A DNA stretch of 31,816 nt from Collodictyon triciliatum (taxonomy: Eukaryota; CRuMs), in contig JBHJMP010000926.1 in the NCBI GenBank assembly GCA_043381765.1, positions 1 to 31,816 of the forward strand, given 5' to 3'. This document shows, piece by piece, positions 1-11,342 of the stretch. Both the position numbers and the translations under genes were made by a program. A model generated the notes under the pieces. The model searched no databases and had not been told where the DNA came from. It saw only the letters and a list, made by a program, of their open reading frames with translations. How positions within the stretch are numbered: the first letter of the stretch is position 1; each line of letters starts with the position of its first letter.

Positions 1-1582
<1,582 letters not shown>

Positions 1583-1764
1583 GCCCGTCCTCTCTCTCTC
1601 TTTATAAAATCCCTTACAATGCAGCTTTCATATTTGTACCACCTTTTCACCTGCCACCAGCCTCATGATACCACTATATCGCATAGATTCGCTTTATTTG
1701 CTATTGTTTTAATTGTGAACAAACCATAACAATACCAGCCCGCTTCCCTGGTGAGTGGACTTCG

Positions 1765-2228
1765 ATGACTGACACACTTCCCTCGCACAATCACGGACAC
1801 AACCACGGACACAATCACGGACACAATCACGGACACAATCACGGACACAATCACGGACACAATCACGGACACAATCACGGACACAATCACGGACACAATC
1901 ACGGACATAACCAAGGACATGTGCATGGTCCGAATTGTAATCACGGTCATAATCATGGTCACAATCACGGTGAAGATGGATTCGATCAGCCTCACAGATT
2001 CGGTCCTGATAATGTGTAGCTGGCGCTCGCAATTCCTAATTCTTCTGGCGGGCGGGTTGTCTTTCCAGCTCCACCTCACCTCTTCATTCTATCCCGCCGA
2101 ATTAAAATTCATATCATATCATCCTTTTTTTTTTTATTCCCTTTCTCTCTGCCTCAATCTCTTTCTCTTTTGATTTGCAGCGTCTTTGTGAGTCTCATCC
2201 CATTATGAGGAGACCTACTGACCGATAA
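1765..2228 (+). CDS. Small His-Asn-His-Gly repeat protein, probable metal binder
   Basis: I do not recognise a family. The first exon (1765-2013) starts MTDTLPS and continues with about ten HNHG units, a variant stretch HVHGPNC, further NHGH units and an acidic end (EDGFDQPHRFGPDN). A donor GTGTAG at 2014 and acceptor TTTGCAG ending at 2180 would add RLCESHPIMRRPTDR and a TAA stop (2226-2228), giving about 98 aa. Without splicing the frame stops at 2017-2019. The density of His, with one Cys in the first exon and one in the proposed second exon, suggests Zn, Ni or Cu binding; that is inference only. It lies 180 bp downstream of the palmitoyltransferase, same strand. The regular 12-bp unit leaves open that this is an expanded minisatellite in an untranslated or decayed region. 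Confidence 0.45.
1786..1971 (+). repeat. 12-bp minisatellite, CACAATCACGGA unit
   Basis: Roughly ten near-perfect 12-bp units run from 1786 to about 1920. One unit has AACCAC in place of AATCAC, and the last units drift (CATAACCAAGGA). Three more divergent units follow a non-repeat break at 1936-1971. The unit length is a multiple of three and encodes HNHG. Most substitutions in the drifted units are synonymous (CAC/CAT, GGA/GGT), which is mild support for translation. Confidence 0.9.
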
Positions 2229-2229
2229 A

Positions 2230-2498
2230 GTCACGGCCACAACTCTCGGCCCTGCGATTGCATTTTTCGAAAATCATCGAACCACAATGCATGACAATAT
2301 TTTTTTAATGCAAAATTATTCTGTTCCACTCCTTTTTTCTTCTGAAGTCGGCGCGACAGCCTCCAAAAAGTGGTAGTGATGCAAAAATGTGGCGTTTGGT
2401 GGGTTTGTGTGTATTGGGTCAATCAAATATATGATGCCACCACATTGCTTTTTTTTTTCTTTATTATGTGTCAATAAGAAATGTGCATCAACAATCCA
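2230..2498. other. Intergenic stretch, no gene seen
   Basis: Between the His-rich reading frame and the kinase relic I see only T-rich low-complexity runs and short open frames without family resemblance or convincing splice sites. Confidence 0.6.
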
Positions 2499-3430
2499 TC
2501 AGCACATCACGGAGCTGTGCGTGAGAGAGGCTTTAGGATTTGAGCGGGAGCATCTCTTTCTCAGGCTAGAAAACACGCTATTCATTCCACAGTTGATTTC
2601 TGGTTGAAGTCCCCGATGGAGTTTGAAATAGAGCTCCAAAGTCCCTCCACTCCCTTTGATATGGTTTTTCATCGGCTTCGATTTCACAAAAGAGAATACC
2701 ATAGCTGCAAACATCTGCCTTTTCGTTGTGCCACTCTACTTTCATAACCTTGTTGTTACAAGCAATTAAAAACCGTATGTGGCTTTCTTCTTTGCTTATT
2801 AAACAGAACAAAACAAAAACAGACCAAGAAGTAGAAGCAGTATGTTGCATTTTCTGCAGGATTTCCTTTTTAATTTTGTCTCATCATTACTTCGGGAGTC
2901 TGGTAAACCATAGCCCACACTTTGACGTCGTCCTGTTTGCCCTGGCCCTTGCAAATCCAAAGTCACAAATCTCGCTACAAAGCCTCGATCAACCTGTCAA
3001 TATTTTAATCTGGCTTCGTGGACTCACTCTTTCGTAACCAGTTATAACAGGCTTGCCGCATAAATGAATAAAAAAATTCCCTTGAACGTGTCATTGATCC
3101 TGTCATGATAAAAAACCAGTAGTGTGCACTTTAACATTTCCAGATTTCAAGTCTTGACGAGAAACAATACACTTAAGGCTGTGCTGACAGGCCATCACCT
3201 CTATTACTGCGGACAATTCATATTCTATGACTGAAAAAAAGGTAAATAAATGTTAGGAAAAATGGTATAGAGTTAATGAAGGAGCCTTCTTGCCATACCC
3301 TTTGATCAGTTGAGAGTGGTTTTGCAATATTTGTCAAAGATTTTCTGATATTGCATTATTTCATGTATTAGCTTATCGAGGGGGCTTTCCACAAGCTTCA
3401 AGAAACTCAACGACGTTCAGATGCTACAAT
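2499..3430 (-). pseudogene. TKL-type protein kinase relic, frameshifted
   Basis: On the minus strand, kinase motifs appear in the right order but in different frames. HLNVVEFLEACGKPP, the region after helix C, lies near 3373-3425 and is followed at once by a stop. EGSFINSI lies near 3270-3290. HSLKCIVSRQDLKSGNV, a catalytic loop with His-Arg-Asp broken to SRQD, lies near 3130-3190. ICDFGFARARANRTTSKCG (DFG) lies near 2925-2980. MVYQTPEVMM (the APE region) lies near 2875-2910, one base out of frame with the DFG piece. EKADVCSYGILFCEIEADEK lies near 2650-2730. GLQPEI through RCSRSNPKASLT lies near 2520-2620 in yet another frame. The lost HRD, several frameshifts and in-frame stops make it non-functional. 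An intron-like pyrimidine tract and CAG near 3235 suggest a genomic, not processed, copy. Confidence 0.82.
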
Positions 3431-3962
3431 CTTCGAAAAATAAATCTACGACATTGAATGATCGATTCTTTCATCTTTTTATTTCATCTTCTTTTATCTT
3501 CGGGAGTTAAAATAGGTCGCTTTTCTTTTTCTTTTAAAAAAATGGAGTGACTGGGTTTTGTGAAGTAAATTAGATAGACATAGACAAGGATTGAGCGAAA
3601 GGTTGCAAGTGATAGTATGAAGCGAAACCCCGATTAACACCATATTTAAATAGAATGCAGACGCTGAAGAACAAAGGATGAAGTTGGGATTATTTAACAT
3701 GTAACTAATTTGAGTTAAACGTTAGACACGCTCGATGTGCAATCAGTAATTTTTTTTTAAAAAATTGATGTGTGTGTTTTTAACCTTATAACATCATTAT
3801 CTCTCTCGTCAGCCTTAATGATTTAATCAAATCTCAATACACACCAGCCTGATTTTACCACCTCATTTTTTTAAAATATTTGGATAGCCTGAAACTCTTT
3901 ACTTTCAAAAAACAGAGCAAAGTATGAACTTACTATCTTCCTTATAAAAGTATCATAATTTG
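3431..3962. other. Gene-poor AT-rich stretch
   Basis: I find no supportable gene. An N-terminal kinase lobe would be expected here on the minus strand as the continuation of the relic, but I could not find a glycine-rich loop or a VAIK-like motif. Confidence 0.5.
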
Positions 3963-4201
3963 ATGACTGCCTTTAAATTGCTGAGAAAGATATTAAACCT
4001 CGCCTTGTATCTATCATGCAAGCACAAGACCCAGGCTACAGGCCAAACCGCAGGATGCAATTCCTGATTACCGACTACTTCTCCGCCACCCGGCCACCAA
4101 GTAGCGTCCATGCAAACGATGGCCAGCGAACCAAAGCCAACATCTCCACCATCCTGCACAAAATTGAAAGGAAGAATAAAAAAAATGACTGCCTTTAAAT
4201 T
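3963..4201 (+). mobile_element. Short retro-insertion A with 17-bp target-site duplication
   Basis: The 17-mer ATGACTGCCTTTAAATT occurs at 3963-3979 and again at 4185-4201. Between the copies is a 205-bp insert (3980-4184), GC-richer than its flanks, ending on the plus strand in AATAAA plus an A-run directly against the second copy. These are the marks of target-primed reverse transcription. The insert is open in one frame from its first base and includes MQAQDPGYRPNRR then MQFLITDYFSATR, so it looks like a 5'-truncated copy of the 3' end of an mRNA or of a non-LTR retrotransposon ORF. It shares its last 30-odd bases with insertion B at 5200-5249, which shows a family. Confidence 0.8.
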
Positions 4202-5046
4202 AGTTTTTTTTATCAAGTACTAAGTGCACTTTATACTAGTTTTTATACTTTAAGCCGATCAGGTGCTACTCAGAATTGTTTTCCTTTTTTATAAGGTCTT
4301 CAAATGATAAGACAAAAGAGGCATTTCTCTGAAATTGAATAGTGAATAAAATTATAAATCATTTCAGCTTTTGATTTTGTATTATTATAGAGCATGTTTG
4401 AACAACTTCCAAAAGAAAAAAAACAGCTTCTTGTAAATGACACTCTATTGCCCTCAACAAGTACTCACATCGAAAATAGAGACTAATGCCAACACCCAAA
4501 AAACTGTTTCTAAAAATATGTTAATTCTTTTAGTAAAAAAAAATATATGAATGAAGTTTGTTATTTTACCACATAAGGGCTGGTGGTGCATAATCATCCA
4601 TGTCTTGATGACGAACAGAGTTCTCACTTAATCCTCGTCCAATTTTCTCCACTGAAGATGAAGTGGGCATGAAGAAAGATTAACATATATTCTTGAGAAA
4701 GTGTAAAAAGTCATGCATCTTTCCTAACATGAAATCGTGTATTTTAAACAGAAACATAAGGGCTAAATATACACAAAATTTTAAATAGCAGGTAGTCTCT
4801 TAGGCATACAATTCCACCAAAAACTGCCATTTGATTGTTGAAAACGATTTTCACCCGGAAATATATTCTCCCAGCGTGTGCTTATCAAAACTGATTTCTA
4901 TGAATTTTGATATCTATTACTATCAATACAAAAACATAATTAATACTTGCAGGCTTTAAAATAAAAATACAGTCAATCGCATTAAAGAACAACTCGTCGT
5001 TCAAAGTGGGCAAATTTAACCTGAAATTATTACTATGCTTTTTTTT

Positions 5047-5090
<44 letters not shown>

Positions 5091-5184
5091 ATGCTGCAAT
5101 CACCCTGTGATGGTGATGGTTCAATTTTGTATGTAGTGTATAGTTTTGGAGTCTCTCCAGAAAATTCTTCAAGATTTTAATTAT
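4202..5184. other. Gene-poor stretch with a GAT repeat
   Basis: About 980 bp of AT-rich DNA has no supportable exon. A (GAT)n/(ATG)n microsatellite lies at about 5051-5086; the polyserine-like frame on the minus strand across it is a repeat artefact. Confidence 0.6.
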
Positions 5185-5264
5185 TTGCATTCGTTTCATT
5201 TTTTTTTATTTTTTATTCTTCCTTTCAACTTTTGTGCAGGACCGAGGGGTTGCATTCGTTTCAT
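5185..5264 (-). mobile_element. Short retro-insertion B with 15-bp target-site duplication
   Basis: TTGCATTCGTTTCAT is present at 5185-5199 and 5250-5264. The 50-bp insert between (5200-5249) reads on the minus strand as a short unique piece followed by an A-rich tail abutting the duplication. Its last 30-odd bases before the tail match the end of insertion A with one inserted base, in opposite orientation and about 1 kb away. That extra base places a TGA after Leu-His-Lys-Ser, so the parent element probably ended its ORF there and had a very short 3' tail containing AATAAA. Confidence 0.78.
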
Positions 5265-5975
5265 ATGTCACATTGAGGCTTCTTTCACACGCGTAAAATA
5301 CTGGATAGGTCTAAATGTATTAACGTTGAATATTGTGTGTGGAGGAAGAGGCCCAATATGTACCTGAACATTTTCAAAAAGTACATGTCGAGTTGCTCAC
5401 TATTGCTTGTGTCCCAAATAATATCGAATATATCTCGGAAGAACTTTTGATTCATCCCAGTTTTTGGACGATAGCATCATTCTTTTTAAAGAAGAAAAAA
5501 CGGTAAGGTGCTATTTTCTGAACGAGGCTGTAATACACTTGATATACTCACTTGCATTCTACTTTCAAATCACGCATGTTGGATAGTAGTAATAAAACTC
5601 ATAAGAAAATTAATCTCCTGTTCCATGAAAGCAAATAATTACAGCCGTGCAAACATTACTACGAGGGTTGAAAGGAACAGATTTTTTGCGAACATCGGTT
5701 GAGCTTGGGTGAGTTTGGGCTATGTTTTGTCAGTCATCACATCAATGAGTTGCGAGTGGTGAAAAAATTTGATGCACAAAGGCTAGAAGAAGAAAAAAGA
5801 CTAGAAGAAAAGTGGTTCCAATGTTGTTTGTCCAAATCTAAGTGGATGCTTTATTCCCCTTTATTCAATTCAAAGAAAACTAAGAGGGTGCTGAGTCTAT
5901 ACCGCCTCCGAAGATGTAGTGTGTTTCCCATATCATTACAAACATGAATTTGCGCGCAGCTGAAGCATCGTTGGA
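5265..5975 (+). other. Region before gap; one weak exon candidate
   Basis: An open frame at about 5348-5503 ends in a plausible donor (CG|GTAAGG). It includes VPNNIEYISEELLIHPSFW, which vaguely recalls DUF4116-type repeats. I see no matching upstream or downstream exon and do not call a gene. A further open frame at 5699-5947 has a charged LEEEKRLEEKW stretch but no other support. GC rises just before the gap (CAG ending at 5959), so the first exons of the LRR gene may start here. Confidence 0.3.
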
Positions 5976-6388
5976 NNNNNNNNNNNNNNNNNNNNNNNNN
6001 NNNNNNNNNNNNNNNNNNNNNNNNNNNNNNNNNNNNNNNNNNNNNNNNNNNNNNNNNNNNNNNNNNNNNNNNNNNNNNNNNNNNNNNNNNNNNNNNNNNN
6101 NNNNNNNNNNNNNNNNNNNNNNNNNNNNNNNNNNNNNNNNNNNNNNNNNNNNNNNNNNNNNNNNNNNNNNNNNNNNNNNNNNNNNNNNNNNNNNNNNNNN
6201 NNNNNNNNNNNNNNNNNNNNNNNNNNNNNNNNNNNNNNNNNNNNNNNNNNNNNNNNNNNNNNNNNNNNNNNNNNNNNNNNNNNNNNNNNNNNNNNNNNNN
6301 NNNNNNNNNNNNNNNNNNNNNNNNNNNNNNNNNNNNNNNNNNNNNNNNNNNNNNNNNNNNNNNNNNNNNNNNNNNNNNNNNNNNNNNN
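5976..6388. other. Assembly gap (413 N)
   Basis: Unknown bases. The 5' part of the LRR gene is hidden here or begins just upstream. Confidence 1.
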
Positions 6389-7907
6389 CGGTGCTGAAGG
6401 TTGTTCAGTCCATGGGCGCCAAGATTCTTCCTGAGGAAGGCAACCTTCGCACCTGCACCAAACTCTCGATATGCCCGCCTGTAGAGAGAGGATTTCCGGA
6501 AGGCATAACCCGACTCACAAATCTTATTTCTCTCACGCTCGATGAGATGTACATCTACGATCTTCCGCCCAGCTTTTCGGCTCTGTCGCGACTGCGCCTT
6601 CTTCATCTTCGGCAAAATCCGTTCAAATCTGTCCCAGTCGTGCTTTTTGCATGGGTTTTACGCCAAAATGCTGGAAGTGGCTCAGCCAGTGGAGAATCGG
6701 AGAGGCAGTTTGTTTTTGCGAACTTGGTGGAGTTGGATCTTTCGGTCAATCGGATCTCTTACCTGCCGGACGATATTTCGGTGCTGCTTTCGCTGACAAA
6801 GTTGAACTTGAGCGGTGTTTGTGTAAGTGGCATTCGTTTGGCTCCTTCATCAAAAAATAAAAATTATATAAGAAAAATATGTCAAAGCCACATGTTCTTT
6901 TCCCTCTGTTTGGATGTAAGTGGTACATGTTGAAATACGTAATCTTCCAACTGGGTTAAACATAAACTGTTCATCATAGATGTCACCATATTTTTTTGGA
7001 AAGTATTTTAGCGATGCAATAAGAATACTCACTCACTTGATAATATAATTTTTTAACAATAATTTACTATCCAATAAAGTATTTACTAAATTGCCCATAA
7101 AACGTTGTGATACTCTCATAGGCTGAGGCTCTTCCTGTTGGGCTTACAAGCCTTACAAATCTACTGGAATTGGAGGTCGAAAAGATTTCCGGTATCGGTT
7201 TGAGCAAAGCGCCAGTCGGCATCACTGGCTTACCCTGCTGGAGACTTGCATCAAGAGCTGCATCAAGATCTTCGCAAACATCAGCTCTGCTCTCTCTGGT
7301 TTTGTATGAAAAGACCTATGTCGGGCTGAATCTCCAATGTATAGCTCATTTAATGACGGCTTTGAAAAATATTAGAGCAGTAGACCTGTCTGACAACCAA
7401 GTGAGTACTTTTTTTCTTCTTGCCAATTTGTTCTCTCTATTTCCTTTTTTTTTTTCATCGAGATTTTTATTTCGTTGCTGCTGTTGCTGTTGTTGCTGTT
7501 GTTTTTGTTGTTTTTGTTGTTGCTGTTGTTGCTGTTGTTGCTGTTGTTGCTGTTGTTTTTGTTGTTGCTGTTGTTGCTGTTGTTGCTGTTGTTTTTGTTG
7601 TTGCTGTTGTTTTTGTTGTTGCTGTTGTTGCTGTTGTTTTTATTGTTGCTGTTGTTGCTGTTGTTGCTGTTGTTTTTATTGTTGCTGTTGTTGTTGCTGT
7701 TGTTGTTGCTGTTGTTGTTGTTGTTTTTGTTGCTGTTTTTGTTGTTGTTTTTGTTGTTGTTTTTGTTGTTGTTTTTGTTGTTTTTGTTGTTTTTGTTGTT
7801 TTTGTTGTTGTTTTTGTTGTTGTTTTTGTTGTTGTTTTTGTTGTTGTTTTTGTTGTTGTTTTTGTTGTTTTTGTTGTTTTTGTTGTTTTTGTTGTTGCTG
7901 TTGTTGC

Positions 7908-7977
<70 letters not shown>

Positions 7978-10900
7978 GCTGTTGTTGCTGTTGTTGCTGT
8001 TTTTGTTGTTGCTGTTGTTGCTGTTGTTTTTGTTGTTGCTGTTGTTGCTGTTGTTGCTGTTGATGTATCACACAACCATGTACTCTAGATTTCCACTTTG
8101 CCTGAATCATTCAGTACACTCTCATCCTTGGTTGCCCTCTTCATGAGTGGAAATATGGTAGGAACTGAGCTTCAGTTTGAAAAAAAAAAAGACAGAAAAC
8201 GTTATCTGACCTGCGTTATGGCACTCTTCTGATTTAATAATTGCATGGCCTTGATTTATGCAGCTTTCTGAAATACCGACGGGTTTAATGAGAATGACGT
8301 GGCTACAGCAGCTTGTTTTGTCTAATAATCAAGTATATTTTAGAAACTCGAAAGAAATAAATTTTAACTCTTGTTTCTTCAAATCGTCATTTTTTTAACA
8401 ATTATTCTTTTATTGAAGATATCGATTTTACCTGACATGCAATCAATGACCAATTTGGTGATGTTATCACTTGGAGGGAATAATTTTCAACCTATGGTAT
8501 CAGAATTAGTCAAGTCTATAAATGCTCCAGACAGAAGCTTTAAAATGATTCAAAATAGCTTCAAATCTTTATCAGAAGAGATTTCTCATCTTCCAGATAT
8601 TTTCACAAAATATGTCATCAAACATATGAAAGTATAGCTTTCTATCAGTTTTTTTTAATTTGATTTAGAAATATTTTCTATCTCTTATCATTATGGTGGT
8701 GGCATATTTGTTTGGCTTTTTTTTCGGATTTTTAAAATTGATTTAGCATTTTAAAATACCTTTCATCTGTGAGAAATTCGAATTAATGAACCAATATCAA
8801 TATAGTGTCTAGTACTGCCTCCAATAGAACTTTTCACAAAGACAAATATCGTCCACCTCAAAATGTCAAAAAACTCTATTAAAGATATTCCTGAGAGCAT
8901 TTCTTTACTGACCAACTTAATCAGCCTTGATTTGAGCCACAATAAAATTATGAGATTGCCTGAAGCATTGAGTAGATTGGAGAAAATATCATGCTTGAGA
9001 TTGTATAAAAACGGCCTGTCTACTTTTCCTAGAGGACTTCACCGCCTTACCAACCTGACAGAGTTGAGAATACACAACAACTATGTGAGTAGATTAGAAA
9101 CCGGCTGATTAAATTTTAATGTATTTAATCTTTATATCTTTATATCTTTATACTTATCCATTTATGACCTATTACTGAAGCATCCTTTGTCAATTATCCG
9201 CAAAATCGTTCAAATATATATATATATCTAAGTAATGTGAGAAATACGTACGAGCATGAACCCATCATTAATCGGCTTTAGATAGAATACATACCTGATT
9301 ACATCTCTCGGCTCCAAAAGCTCAGGATATTTAGTGTCTCAAAAGATTACTTCGTCCAGCAAAGAATATCCAAACATCTCTATTACTCTAGCTCATACCG
9401 TGCGCTCAATTCAAGTATCGGGAGTCTGAAAAATCATTATTCTTCTGAATGGAACACTCCTACACTGTATGATTGCATTCTCGCCAACGAAGCGATCGAG
9501 ACCGTAACTCTACACCACAGGACATGGTTCAGCTACGAATCCATTGATCTTTCATTCAATGAGGTTTGAAGAGAGAAAAAATGCGTCCAATGGAATTTAA
9601 TCTAGTTTTACCTCTTTGTTTGGAAGAGTTTTTTTTTTTTCAAATTAATCGCATGCTTTGTCTAAATACACACACACAATAGATAACAAACTTACCTGAT
9701 TCGTTCACACGGCTCATCAATTTGAAGGAACTCCTACTTAAGAAAAATCTGGTAGGCTAAAATGAAGGGAAAGCTCGATAAGTGTATTGGAAATCATTAT
9801 TCCATGCACATTCATTGGAGACATCGCATATGCAAGCGATGCACTAATGTAACTTACCAATTAACTTAGCTCTGTGAAATTCCTGCTGTCTTGCTGCAGA
9901 TGGGGGGGATAAGAGTACTTGACGTGTCTGGAAATCAAGTACCCCTTACATAACCTTCTGATTATATTTCATCAGGATTGATTGTTGACCACAATTTTAA
10001 TTTCATGTATTTACCTTCGTTACTGTATTTTATGCTGATTTCAACTGATTCTACTTCACGTATTTGCAGTATTAAAAAAAAGTGAAAAGAAAGATAGGCT
10101 GGGGCAGGTATGTTAACGAATTTTGAATACATCTAGATATCAAAAGTGTGCAATATGAGCCGCATGACGTCTTTGGTGACCCTCAACCTGGAACAAAACA
10201 TGTTGCCCCAGAATTATGTGATATGTTTCAAAGGAGTTGACCTTGCTAGTAACGCAACAGAAGTCCATTATTTTATTTCACAAAGAAATTCAATGAATGC
10301 CACTAATATTCAGAGACTTAAGGATTGTCTCTACCATTTACTTCCATTACTTCCCCGAAAAGAGGCTTTTAGATATACAAATTATCTCGTTAGTATCATT
10401 CCTATTATTCATATATTCTTTTTGCTTTTCTTTATTTCAAAATTATTGGTTCATGAACAAAATCTATTCGTACCGTTAATGAATGAAAAGAAAAGAAAAA
10501 GGCAATATCCAGTTTTCTCTTATGAAATAGTTTTTGTTGTATGGAATATACATCATGGCTTGTTATGATTACATCATTTCGATTATTTTTTTAACATGTC
10601 ACAAAGAGGCGAATAATACTATGATTACATATGTTTATGAAAGCCTCGTGCAGTCCTTTGAATGTTCTACTAGTATGTCGTTGTTAAAAAAAAGGAATGT
10701 ATACAGGAAGTGCGTATTCCCAAATTCGTCTTTAGTATGGTATGGTTGAAAAGCCTGAGTCTGCCATCAAACGGGATAACTTCCCTTCCTTCAGAAATCC
10801 GTCTGCTAAAGCAAATAACGAAGCTTGAGCTCCAAACCAATGCACTCTCTTCCTTGCCGAACGAGATATCGACTTTGATTAATCTTCGTGTGCTCTTTAT

Positions 10901-11310
10901 ATCCTACAACACGATATCTTGCATCCCTGATGGTCTGTCGGCCCTAACCAAACTTCACACTATCGACATGGGATACAACAGGGTATCTATTTTGCCACCG
11001 TCTTTTTTCCAACTGACAAATCTCGAGGAGCTAGTCATATCAGATAATCCGGTATGCATTAATATATATATATATATTCTGGTTAAGAGTAAATGATACT
11101 CGAATCCGCAAATCGCATCATGAACGTGTGACAGACCATTAGCTAGCCCTAGAATCCATTCAAAGTCCTCCATCAAATGTATTTAAAACTCTGCTCAGTC
11201 AGAGACGAAATAACAGCAAAAGCATAGACACACATACATACATACATACATACATACATACATACATACATACATACATACATACATACATACATACATA
11301 CATACATACA

Positions 11311-11342
<32 letters not shown>

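Noticed and set aside
1786-1920. A CRISPR-like array from the regular 12-bp units.
   Set aside because: There are no spacers; it is a continuous minisatellite in a eukaryotic sequence.
3970-4170. A minus-strand exon starting after TTTTGTGCAG inside insert A (DGGDVGFGSLAIVCMDATWW).
   Set aside because: It is the antisense of the inserted fragment. The acceptor-like bases are the reverse complement of the element's 3' tail, and polarity of the A-tail and TSD supports the plus strand.
5240-5300. An RRM- or CSC1-like peptide (DRGVAFVSYVTLR) after an apparent splice acceptor TTTTGTGCAG.
   Set aside because: The acceptor-like sequence lies inside retro-insertion B and the peptide spans its boundary and the second target-site duplication; no neighbouring exon supports it.
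7467-8110. Polyglutamine, polythreonine, polyleucine and polycysteine proteins across the GTT/GCT tract.
   Set aside because: The tract lies in an intron bounded by good splice sites between two LRR exons that join in frame.
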